Shown here piece by piece: positions 1-5,605 of a stretch of DNA of 5,698 nt (positions within the stretch are counted from its first letter, which is position 1; each line of letters opens with the position of its first letter). The stretch covers positions 1 through 5,698 of the forward strand of contig JAIZWN010000775.1 in assembly GCA_020443945.1 (NCBI GenBank), given 5' to 3'. Under the pieces are notes generated by a model, which was given only the letters and a program-made list of their open reading frames with translations, searched no databases and was not told the origin of the DNA. Origin of the DNA: Candidatus Thiosymbion ectosymbiont of Robbea hypermnestra. GTDB lineage: Bacteria; Pseudomonadota; Gammaproteobacteria; Chromatiales; Chromatiaceae. The translations under genes were made by a program, and so were the position numbers.

Positions 1-18
1 ATCCCTGCCGGAATGACG
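1..18. repeat. Possible edge of a dispersed intergenic repeat (truncated)
   Basis: The window opens with ATCCCTGCCGGAATGACG. Its reverse complement, CGTCATTCCGGCAGGGAT, resembles the arm of small palindromic intergenic repeats of the 'cgtcattcc...ggaatgacg' kind that are scattered through many proteobacterial genomes. Only one arm is visible because the window starts here, so neither the partner arm nor the copy number can be judged. This is a similarity recalled from general knowledge, not one measured here. Confidence 0.25.
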
Positions 19-83
19 CGGTGGGGGCTGAACGGTTACGGAATCGTGGCTTTGGCTAGCTATGTATATAGGTCCCTTAATTT

Positions 84-108
84 ACCACTACCGGTGGCCG
101 GTAATGGC
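84..108 (-). terminator. Terminator-like hairpin after the HHH-protein gene
   Basis: On the minus strand, starting six bases past the TAG stop of the upstream gene, CCATTACCGG and CCGGTAGTGG form a 10-pair stem around a 3-base CCA loop. One pair is a G-U wobble in the minus-strand RNA; the same position is a C-A mismatch in plus-strand RNA, so the structure suits a minus-strand transcript. One further G-U pair may extend it. The stem is followed by TAAATTAAGG, which is AT-rich but not a true U-run, so it is an imperfect intrinsic terminator or a 3'-end-stabilising hairpin. Its position fits the end of the glgC/HHH transcript. Confidence 0.5.
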
Positions 109-112
109 CGGA

Positions 113-958
113 CTATCGGCCCTGGAGGAGTTTTTTGGCCTGGCTTACCCAGTCATCCCGCTTGATGCGTCCCGTAAATCGGATGATGTCTTTTTCCAGG
201 CGCGCGATATCTTCCTCCGAGAGGGCGACGATCTGCGCATAGCTGTTGATGCCCGCTCCGTTGAGCTTTTTTGCCAGGGCCGGACCGATACCGCCGATTG
301 CCGTCAGGTCGTCCGGCTTTGCCGGGGTTGCGGGTGCCTTCGGGGGCGCTGTCGGGGTTGCGGGCGTCGGTTTTGCCGCTGCTTTCTTCGGTTCCTGTGG
401 TGCCTTTGCTTTGGTCTGCGCGGGTTTTGTTTCCGTGATTTTCGTGGTTTCCACGGCGTCCGGCGTCTTTGGAGAGGCGGTCGGTGGGGTCTTTTCCTTT
501 TCTTTGGTGCGCGCGGCCGGGGGGCGTTTCTGGATTCTGCTTACCGGGGATAGGGCGTAGAAGGTCTTGAGCGATTCCAGGATGCCGCCCAGATAGGTCA
601 TGGTGCCTTCGGACAGGCTGAGGGTGTTGCGCTCCACCGTTTTTACGAAGTCTTCCCACTCGGGGTGCCCCCAGACGCCCTGATGTCGTTTCACGAAGGT
701 CACACTGTCGGTGACGATGGTTTTCAAGGCGTTCTCTACGCTGCCGGTCGCGGCGGTGGCCGTGTAGAGCTGCTTCATCGCTTCGAGCATCTCGCCCAGG
801 TTCGCCTGCATGTCGTCGGAGATATCGAATCCCTTTGCCCGCACCCTGGACATGAAATCCACCCAGGCGTCGTGGTCCCACAGACCTTTTTGCGTCGTGA
901 CAAAGTCGGTTGCCAGTTTTGTCAGCTCTTCGAGCTTGGTCGTGTTGCCAGCTGCCAT
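113..958 (-). CDS. Tandem-repeat, helix-hairpin-helix (H3TH-type) protein of unknown function
   Basis: This 281-residue protein has three parts. Residues 11-71 and 77-138 are two diverged copies of one helical unit; both share a G-x-W-x-H-x-x-W core (24-32 and 94-101 region), then DF, LG, LE, K and a closing Tyr, with about 14 of 44 aligned positions identical. Residues 139-225 form a low-complexity Lys/Pro/Ala/Thr linker, probably disordered, similar in style to histone H1-like tails. Residues 226-281 match the helix-hairpin-helix domain described as flap-endonuclease-1-like H3TH (COG3743 type), with LTAIGGIGPALAKKL, a GI-x-S/T-aQI segment, then GRI, DDW and a final QAKKLL. No nuclease catalytic domain, signal peptide or membrane segment is seen, so it is probably cytoplasmic. 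The start is well supported by AGGAGG five bases upstream. The gene lies 34 bases after the glgC stop on the same strand, so the two are probably co-transcribed. The repeats plus Ala/Lys/Pro tail recall PhaF-like granule proteins, but I do not recognise the repeat as a phasin. The function is unknown. Confidence 0.9.
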   Translation of the reverse strand: MAAGNTTKLEELTKLATDFVTTQKGLWDHDAWVDFMSRVRAKGFDISDDMQANLGEMLEAMKQLYTATAATGSVENALKTIVTDSVTFVKRHQGVWGHPEWEDFVKTVERNTLSLSEGTMTYLGGILESLKTFYALSPVSRIQKRPPAARTKEKEKTPPTASPKTPDAVETTKITETKPAQTKAKAPQEPKKAAAKPTPATPTAPPKAPATPAKPDDLTAIGGIGPALAKKLNGAGINSYAQIVALSEEDIARLEKDIIRFTGRIKRDDWVSQAKKLLQGR

Positions 959-963
959 TACGC

Positions 964-969
964 CCTCCT
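964..969 (-). promoter_or_regulatory. Strong ribosome binding site of the HHH-protein gene
   Basis: The minus strand reads AGGAGG, then five bases (GCGTA), then the ATG at 958. This is a full Shine-Dalgarno match and fixes the start. It is clearly stronger than the sites in front of glgC and the protease gene, so the second gene of the pair may be translated more efficiently than the first. Confidence 0.8.
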
Positions 970-992
970 CTTGAGGTGTTATCCGGGATTCG

Positions 993-2249
993 TCAGACCG
1001 TGAATGTGGATAGCTGCATGGGGGTGCGATTACCGTCGTCGACGACGATGATACCGCTTTCGGTTACATGGTAGTGCGCTTTGTCTGTTTCCTGATCGTA
1101 GCCGATCGTGGCGCCCTCGGGGATGCGCACGTTTTTTTGCAGAATGCAGCGGCGCAGCTTGGCGTTACGGCCGATGTCGCAGTTATCGAAGATGACGCAG
1201 GCGTCGATCTCGGCCCCCGCGTGCACATAGACGTTCCGACCCAGCACGGAATCCCTGACCAGTCCCCCGGAGAGGATGCAGCCTCCGGCGATGACCGAAT
1301 CGATCGCCTGGCCCCGGCGCTTTTCTTCGTCGAACGCGAACTTGGCCGGCGGATCGGGATAGCTGGCGGTGCGTAGCGGCCACTGCCGATTGAACAGGTT
1401 GAGCTCCGGGGAGATGGCGCGGATGTCCATGTTGGCTTCGTAGAAGGCGTCGAGGGTGCCGACGTCGCGCCAGTAGGGGGTCTTGTCGGCGTCCTCCCCC
1501 GGTATCGGGTTGGTGTTGAAGTTGTAGGCGAACATCTCGGCCTGCCCGATGGCCTTCGGCAGGATGTCCTTGCCGAAGTCATGGGAGCTGTCGGGGTCGA
1601 GCTGGTCTTCCTCGATCATCTTCACCAGCATATCGGTGCTGAAGACGTAGTTGCCCATGGAGGCATAGACGCGACTCGGGTCTCCGGGCAGGGTGGGGGC
1701 GTCGGCCCTTTTCTCATGAAAGCCGACGATGCGTTCACTCTCCGTCGTCTCGATCACGCCGAAGTCCTTGGCGAATTTTTTCTCCATGGGCAGCGCGGCG
1801 ATGGTGACATGGGCCCGTTTCTGCTCGTGATACTCGATCATGGCGCGGATGTTCATGCGGTAGATGTGGTCCGCGCCGAATACGACCACCACGTCGGGGG
1901 CGGATTGCTCGATGAGGTTGATGTTCTGATGGATGGCGTCGGCGGTTCCCCGATACCACTCCTTGCCCTCGGTGCGCATCTGGGCCGGCACCGGGATCAG
2001 GAACTCGCTCTTCAGGATGCCCCCGAACTGCCAGCCGTCGCTCAGATGCTGCAACAGGGACTGACTGCGGAACTGGATCAGCACGTAGATGGAATGGATC
2101 CCGGAATTGATCAGGTTGCTGAGCACGAAGTCGACAATTCTGTATTTGCCGCCGAACGGGACCGCCGGTTTGGCGCGCTCTCGGGTCAATGGATGAAGTC
2201 GCGTACCCTCGCCCCCGGCGAGGACGAAGGCCAGAACCTTGAGCTGCAT
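993..2249 (-). CDS. glgC: Glucose-1-phosphate adenylyltransferase (ADP-glucose pyrophosphorylase)
   Basis: The enzyme joins ATP and glucose-1-phosphate to give ADP-glucose and pyrophosphate, the committed and regulated step of bacterial glycogen synthesis, in the cytoplasm. The 418-residue protein is full length. The N-terminal nucleotidyltransferase domain shows GGEGTRL (12-18), RAKPAVPFGGKYRIVDF (25-41), YRGTADAI (99-106), the catalytic-type FGADHIYRM with Asp127, FHEK with the sugar-phosphate-binding-type Lys180, ASMGNYVF (196-203) and YWRDVGTLDAFYEAN (259-273). A left-handed beta-helix follows from about residue 315 (ILSGGLVRDSVLG, VIFDNCDIG, LRRCIL). At the place of the activator lysine of E. 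coli GlgC (K39, in the stretch before RAKPAV) this protein has Glu24 (TRERAKPAV), so its response to fructose-1,6-bisphosphate may differ; that is inference. The ATG has a GGGGGA site six bases upstream. No other glg gene is in the window. Confidence 0.97.
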   Translation of the reverse strand: MQLKVLAFVLAGGEGTRLHPLTRERAKPAVPFGGKYRIVDFVLSNLINSGIHSIYVLIQFRSQSLLQHLSDGWQFGGILKSEFLIPVPAQMRTEGKEWYRGTADAIHQNINLIEQSAPDVVVVFGADHIYRMNIRAMIEYHEQKRAHVTIAALPMEKKFAKDFGVIETTESERIVGFHEKRADAPTLPGDPSRVYASMGNYVFSTDMLVKMIEEDQLDPDSSHDFGKDILPKAIGQAEMFAYNFNTNPIPGEDADKTPYWRDVGTLDAFYEANMDIRAISPELNLFNRQWPLRTASYPDPPAKFAFDEEKRRGQAIDSVIAGGCILSGGLVRDSVLGRNVYVHAGAEIDACVIFDNCDIGRNAKLRRCILQKNVRIPEGATIGYDQETDKAHYHVTESGIIVVDDGNRTPMQLSTFTV

Positions 2250-2254
2250 AGTGA

Positions 2255-2277
2255 TCCCCCGTGCTGGAAGCTTGTCC
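2255..2277 (-). promoter_or_regulatory. glgC ribosome binding region with two GGA motifs (CsrA-like, tentative)
   Basis: On the minus strand the glgC leader reads TCCGGACAAG, then about 12 bases later GGGGGA, which sits six bases before the ATG and acts as the Shine-Dalgarno. CsrA/RsmA proteins bind GGA motifs in leaders, usually with one covering the ribosome site, and E. coli glgC is a classic CsrA target. Here the GGA motifs are not clearly in hairpin loops and the flanking match to ANGGA is poor, so regulation by CsrA is only a suggestion. The role as the ribosome site is firmer. Confidence 0.3.
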
Positions 2278-2285
2278 GGAGTCGA

Positions 2286-2308
2286 ACGCCTCGAATACCC
2301 CGAGGCGT
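2286..2308 (-). promoter_or_regulatory. Perfect stem-loop in the glgC leader
   Basis: ACGCCTCG and CGAGGCGT form a perfect 8-pair inverted repeat around a 7-base loop, ending 36 bases before the glgC start codon. No T-run follows on the minus strand, so it is not a standard terminator for the upstream protease gene. It could be an operator, a leader hairpin affecting translation or decay of glgC mRNA, or a processing site. The rest of the 249-base gap between the protease and glgC (2250-2498) holds no gene I can support and no convincing -35/-10 pair. Confidence 0.45.
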
Positions 2309-2498
2309 CTGAGTAGAGCGAAAATACCTCGCCCCCTTACGAATCGGATACCAATGGCCTGGAAGGCGAAGCCGAAGACCCATACTTCAGCAAGGTTAGC
2401 CCGGTTACGGGTGATGGGCAAGGCCGGGATGCGGGCCCGGCGCGCGAATCTGCGGCGGAGCGGGAGGGAATACGCGGAATCGACGGGGCCGTTTTTTT

Positions 2499-3290
2499 TT
2501 ACAGACCCGGCAATATTCTGCCCACGGCGGACCGCACCCGGTTGGCCGGGGTGGCGAAGCCGATACCCACATTCCCCCCGCTGGGACCGATCAGGGCCGT
2601 GCTGACGCCCACCACGCGACCCCGCGAATCCACGAGCGGCCCGCCCGAGTTGCCGGGGTTGATGGAGGCGTCGGTTTGGATGAGCGCCATGCTGCTGCCG
2701 CCCATCCCCTGCCGTCCGAGCGCGCTTACGATTCCGGCCGTGGCCGTCTGACCTATGCCGAAGGGATTGCCGACGGCCAGCACGAAATCCCCTACCTCCA
2801 GATCGTTCGAGTCGCCGAGTCGAAGCGCCCGGAGCCCGGAAGGCACCGGCACGATTTGCAGCACCGCGATGTCGGTCCGGGGATCGCTATGCACCAGGCG
2901 CGCGCGATGGCGGCTCCGGTTCTCGAGGGTCACCGTGATGGCGCTCGCGCGTTCGACCACATGGCGATTGGTGAGCACATAGCCGCGACCCGCGTCGACG
3001 ATAAACCCGGAGCCCACGCTCCGACCCTGCAGGATACTCCGCTGCCTGGGGGGCGGCAGATCGAGCCGCTTCAGGAAGCGGCGGAATCCCGGATCGCGGA
3101 AGAAGGGGGAGTTCTCGTAGGCCGTCCTGGACTCCACCGAGATGCTCACCACCGCCGGCATGACTCGGCGCAGCATGGGGGCGAACGAGGGATAACCACT
3201 ACCGCCGGGCGACTGGAGCACCGAAGTACAGGCGCTCAGAAGCAGGACCGGGAGAAGGAGCAGGCAGGCAATAAGACGTGAAGAACGCAT
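2499..3290 (-). CDS. Trypsin-like serine protease lipoprotein, DegP/DegQ type without a PDZ domain
   Basis: This 263-residue protein is predicted to be an S1C-family protease cleaving misfolded or specific substrates in the periplasm. Residues 1-20 are a lipoprotein signal with lipobox L-S-A-C21; Thr22 at +2 predicts outer-membrane sorting by the E. coli rule. The protease domain shows VGSGFIVD (92-99), TNRHVV with His110, DPRTDIAVLQI with Asp140, AVGNPFGIGQTATAGIVSA (172-190) and TDASINPGNSGGPLVD with Ser215, so the full catalytic triad is present. The segment around 55-90 (FFRDPGFRRFL) corresponds to the LA-loop region of DegP/DegQ. The protein stops at IGFATPANRVRSAVGRILPGL, exactly where a PDZ linker starts in HtrA proteins, so it lacks PDZ; DegS has one and DegP/DegQ have two. 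The stop TAA runs into an A9 tract, and no PDZ coding remnant follows in any frame. No good Shine-Dalgarno precedes the ATG, but the signal peptide supports this start. Transcribed alone or upstream of glgC. Confidence 0.93.
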   Translation of the reverse strand: MRSSRLIACLLLLPVLLLSACTSVLQSPGGSGYPSFAPMLRRVMPAVVSISVESRTAYENSPFFRDPGFRRFLKRLDLPPPRQRSILQGRSVGSGFIVDAGRGYVLTNRHVVERASAITVTLENRSRHRARLVHSDPRTDIAVLQIVPVPSGLRALRLGDSNDLEVGDFVLAVGNPFGIGQTATAGIVSALGRQGMGGSSMALIQTDASINPGNSGGPLVDSRGRVVGVSTALIGPSGGNVGIGFATPANRVRSAVGRILPGL

Positions 3291-3312
3291 TGCAATCAGG
3301 ACGAATAATCAG

Positions 3313-3334
3313 ATAATCGAAGTCTTTCGATTAT
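3313..3334. promoter_or_regulatory. Perfect 9-bp dyad in the protease/lpxH divergent region, candidate operator
   Basis: ATAATCGAA and TTCGATTAT form a perfect 9-bp inverted repeat with a 4-base GTCT centre, 22 bases before the protease start codon. It is AT-rich in a GC-rich region, as regulator sites often are. On the minus strand its first arm overlaps CATAAT, a 5-of-6 match to a -10 box, though no good -35 lies 16-18 bases before it. An additional AATAATC half-like word lies at 3304-3310. A transcription factor bound here would be placed to control the protease gene. Which regulator is unknown. Confidence 0.45.
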
Positions 3335-3559
3335 GGGCCAAGCGGGAAATGCAATCCACCACCAAATCGCCTGCAAGCTACCATCCCCACTACTTTGCCT
3401 TATGTGTGCTCGTTTCCAGGTGCGGCCCCACATAGCCGATACAGCATTTCAGACAATCTCTCGGAGTCATAAGGCATCGGGTTATGGCTTTTATGGGTCG
3501 ATAGGATGAAACTGTTCGCCTATCGTCTCTATCCCAATTCCCTTGTCCTGCCGCCCCGG

Positions 3560-4294
3560 ATGTCCGAAAACCTCTTTATCTCCGACCTCCACCTGACCCC
3601 CGACCAACCGGCGACGGTGGAGCTCTTCCTCGGGTTGCTGGCCCGCCGCGCGCGGCGGGCCCAGGCCCTCTATATCCTCGGCGATCTGTTCGACACCTGG
3701 ATCGGCGATGATGACGACCAGTCCCCCTATCCCGAGATCCGCACCGCGCTACGTGGACTGACGGCAGCGGGCACCCACTGTTATCTGCTGCACGGCAACC
3801 GGGATTTCCTGATCGGGCGCGCCTTCGCCCGAGATACCGGCTGCACCCTGCTCGCGGACCCTGCCCGGATAGAGCTGGCGGGAACGCCCACCCTGCTTAT
3901 GCACGGGGATCTCTTGTGCACGGACGATGTGCCCTATCAGAGATTCCGCCGGCGCATCCGCAACCCTGTCGTCAAGCGTCTTTTTCTCTGGCGGTCTTTG
4001 GCGAAGCGGCGCGCCATCGCCGGGGACTACCGCCGGAAAAGCGGCGCGGCCATGGCGGCGAAGGCGCCGGCGATCATGGATGTGCATCAGGGGACAGTCG
4101 AGGCCTACCTGCGCCGTTTCTCGGCGCAACGATTGATCCATGGGCATACCCACCGCCCGGCGGATCACGCCTTCGTGCTCGAGGGCAGGCCCGTGACCCG
4201 CCTGGTGCTCGCCGAATGGCGCGCGAATCGGGGTGAGCTCCTGGCAATCTCGGAGGATGGCCGGTGGTGGCGCGAGGGGATCCGACCGGGATAG
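3560..4294 (+). CDS. lpxH: UDP-2,3-diacylglucosamine diphosphatase
   Basis: LpxH hydrolyses UDP-2,3-diacylglucosamine to lipid X and UMP, the fourth step of lipid A synthesis, at the inner face of the cytoplasmic membrane. It is a calcineurin-like metallophosphoesterase, and all metal-site motifs are visible, counted from the chosen start: SDLHL (Asp9, His11), GDLFDTWIGDD (Asp42), HGNRDFL (Asn80, Arg81), LMHGDLLCTDD (His115) and IHGHTHRP (His196, His198). The basic, Leu/Trp-containing insert at 128-160 matches the lipid-binding helical lid of the family. MDVHQG (173-178) is also typical. An in-frame ATG at 3506 would add 18 residues; I prefer 3560 because LpxH proteins begin two to five residues before the FI(S/A)DLHL strand and are about 240 residues long (244 here). 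Neither start has a clear Shine-Dalgarno. The gene stands alone, divergent from the protease and convergent with the kinase gene. Confidence 0.94.
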   Translation: MSENLFISDLHLTPDQPATVELFLGLLARRARRAQALYILGDLFDTWIGDDDDQSPYPEIRTALRGLTAAGTHCYLLHGNRDFLIGRAFARDTGCTLLADPARIELAGTPTLLMHGDLLCTDDVPYQRFRRRIRNPVVKRLFLWRSLAKRRAIAGDYRRKSGAAMAAKAPAIMDVHQGTVEAYLRRFSAQRLIHGHTHRPADHAFVLEGRPVTRLVLAEWRANRGELLAISEDGRWWREGIRPG

Positions 4295-4298
4295 GGGC

Positions 4299-4317
4299 GC
4301 CTGGCAAAATCGCAGGC
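4299..4317. other. Short inverted repeat between convergent stops, weak terminator candidate
   Basis: GCCTG and CAGGC flank a 9-base loop in the 33-base gap between the lpxH and glycerate kinase stops. It lies where a shared bidirectional terminator would be expected, but the stem is only five pairs and no T-run follows on either strand. I see no better terminator in the gap; transcription may end by Rho or run into the opposing gene. Confidence 0.2.
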
Positions 4318-4327
4318 AGACGGCCGC

Positions 4328-5563
4328 TCACAGCCTGAGACCCAACACCAGGTCCATCACGTTGGTGCCGGTGGGGCCGGTGCGGATCAGGTCGCCGGCG
4401 GCGGCCAGCAGGGAGCCCGCATCCGCCGCGGCCAAGGCGGCGTCGGCATCGAATCCGGCCGCTTTCGCCCGGCGGCAGGTGCCGCCGTCCACCAGGCCGC
4501 CGGCGTCATCGGTGGGGCCGTCGGTGCCGTCGGTGCCGCCGCTGAGCAGGAGGCAGTCATCCCGGCCGGCCAGCATTACCGCCGCGGACAGGGCCAGGTG
4601 TTGATTGCGCCCACCGCGTCCCGGACGTTCGGGCAGGCGCACGGTCGTCTCGCCGCCCCAGATATGCAGCCCGGTCGGTCCCTCGCGCAACCGCCGGGCC
4701 AGCGTCCCGCCGCACTCGGCGGCATCGCCCGCCAACGGCTCCCGATGCGGATGGACCGGGACCCCGGCCTCCCTGGCCGCGGCGGCAGCAGCGTCCCTGG
4801 CGATATCCAGGGTCGCCACCAGCTCGATTTCGGGACCCGGTTCCGGGATGCCGGCGCGTTCGCCCGCCGCCCGCTCGGTCCAACCCCGCAGCCAGTCCGG
4901 CAACGCCATTGCCGCCAGCCGCGACGCCGGATCGGGTGCGGGAACCAGCAGCCCGGAGCCGATGACGGCCGGGTCGTCTCCGGGCACGTCCGAGATAGCC
5001 AGCACTCGCGGATGGCGCTCTCCGAGATAGCCCAGAAGCCCCCCACCCTTGATCCGGGAGACCGACTTGCGGACCAGATTCATGGCGTCGATCGGCAACC
5101 CGCTGCCCAGGAGCCAGGCGTTGAGGCGCGTCAGCTCCGCCAGACCCAGCCCGGCGGCCGGCACCTCCACCAGACTCGAGGCGCCGCCGGAGATCAGAAA
5201 CAGCAGAGTCTCCGCGTCCCGTCCCTCCAGGACCCGCAGCAGACGCCGACCCGCGGCCAGGCTGCCCTCGGTGGGGATCGGGTGCCCGCCGACCAGGCCC
5301 TCCAGGCCGAATCGCGCCAGCCTCTCGGGAGCCAGATGGCCCGGCTTGGAGATCACCAGCCCGCCGCGGAGCTGCCCACCCAGGGCGTCCCAGGCGCCCT
5401 CGGTCATGGACTGGGCCGCCTTGCCCACGGCGACCAGCGTCACCGGCCCCGCGATCCCCCGTGCCGCCAGGGCCCGTCGCACCGCCGGCCGTCCCCGCAC
5501 CGCCGCCAGGGCCCGGTCGAAGACATGGATAAGCAGACGGCGGGGGAGGGCATCGCTCTCCAT
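4328..5563 (-). CDS. gckA: Glycerate 2-kinase (GckA/TtuD, MOFRL family)
   Basis: Predicted to phosphorylate D-glycerate with ATP to 2-phosphoglycerate, feeding glyoxylate, hydroxypyruvate or tartrate-derived carbon into lower glycolysis. Family members are often mis-named hydroxypyruvate reductase (ttuD). The 411-residue protein has the N-terminal DUF4147 domain and the C-terminal MOFRL domain. Motifs: VAVGKAA with the conserved Lys48, GGHPIP (92-97), LISGGASSLVEVP (123-135), NLVRKSVSRIKGGGL (162-176), AISDVPGDDPAVIGSG (189-204), WGGETTV (302-308), GRGGRNQHLAL (315-325), LSGGTDGTDGPTDDAG (340-355) and TGPTGTNVMDL (396-406). The ATG at 5563 is chosen because GGAG lies seven bases upstream and homologues begin near a short helix before the Rossmann-like core; a GTG at 5605 would add 14 residues with no support. 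It converges with lpxH and has no pathway partner in the window, so the glycerate source is unknown. In a RubisCO-using autotroph it could serve 2-phosphoglycolate salvage; that is inference. Confidence 0.94.
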   Translation of the reverse strand: MESDALPRRLLIHVFDRALAAVRGRPAVRRALAARGIAGPVTLVAVGKAAQSMTEGAWDALGGQLRGGLVISKPGHLAPERLARFGLEGLVGGHPIPTEGSLAAGRRLLRVLEGRDAETLLFLISGGASSLVEVPAAGLGLAELTRLNAWLLGSGLPIDAMNLVRKSVSRIKGGGLLGYLGERHPRVLAISDVPGDDPAVIGSGLLVPAPDPASRLAAMALPDWLRGWTERAAGERAGIPEPGPEIELVATLDIARDAAAAAAREAGVPVHPHREPLAGDAAECGGTLARRLREGPTGLHIWGGETTVRLPERPGRGGRNQHLALSAAVMLAGRDDCLLLSGGTDGTDGPTDDAGGLVDGGTCRRAKAAGFDADAALAAADAGSLLAAAGDLIRTGPTGTNVMDLVLGLRL

Positions 5564-5570
5564 TGGCAGG

Positions 5571-5574
5571 CTCC
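5571..5574 (-). promoter_or_regulatory. Ribosome binding site that decides the glycerate kinase start
   Basis: The minus strand reads GGAG, then seven bases, then the ATG at 5563. The spacing is ideal, and the alternative GTG start at 5605 has only AATCAATGG upstream. This makes 5563 the preferred start. Confidence 0.65.
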
Positions 5575-5605
5575 AGTGAGAGGGGATCAAACCAAGGAAT
5601 ATCAC

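Noticed and set aside
964..976. CCTC-AA-GAGG inverted repeat near the ribosome site of the HHH-protein gene as a translational switch
   Set aside because: Four pairs with a two-base gap cannot form a stable hairpin; the shifted pairing is also weak.
2278..2293. GTTCGACTCC-like word on the minus strand resembling a tRNA T-loop
   Set aside because: The flanking bases do not pair as a T-stem, and no anticodon or acceptor arms can be drawn around it.
1581..2312. Long plus-strand open frame of 243 codons opposite glgC
   Set aside because: It is antisense to a complete, motif-rich glgC in GC-rich DNA, where such shadow frames are expected; its translation shows no recognisable domain.
1735..2421. 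Minus-strand open frame of 228 codons entering from the glgC leader
   Set aside because: It overlaps glgC out of frame, has no ribosome site, and turns Arg/Pro-rich where it shadows glgC; its leader part also shows no PDZ-like sequence.
2481..2500. T9 run on the plus strand as an intrinsic terminator
   Set aside because: No stable stem precedes it (only ACGG/CCGT with a 2-base loop) and no plus-strand gene ends there.
2499..2510. Frameshift or slippage at the A9 tract restoring a longer protease
   Set aside because: The TAA uses the first two A residues of the run, so gain or loss of A residues leaves the stop intact, and no PDZ-like frame follows.
2676..3281. Plus-strand open frame of 201 codons opposite the protease gene
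   Set aside because: Charged, His/Arg-rich shadow translation with no motif; the opposite strand encodes a complete protease with signal peptide and triad.
3296..3340. TCTGA word upstream of the protease as a sigma-E type -10
   Set aside because: The expected GAACTT-like -35 is missing at the 16-17 base spacing; CATAAT lies there instead.
3506..3559. Upstream ATG start giving lpxH an 18-residue extension
   Set aside because: No ribosome site, and LpxH proteins begin just before the first metal-binding strand, which matches the ATG at 3560.
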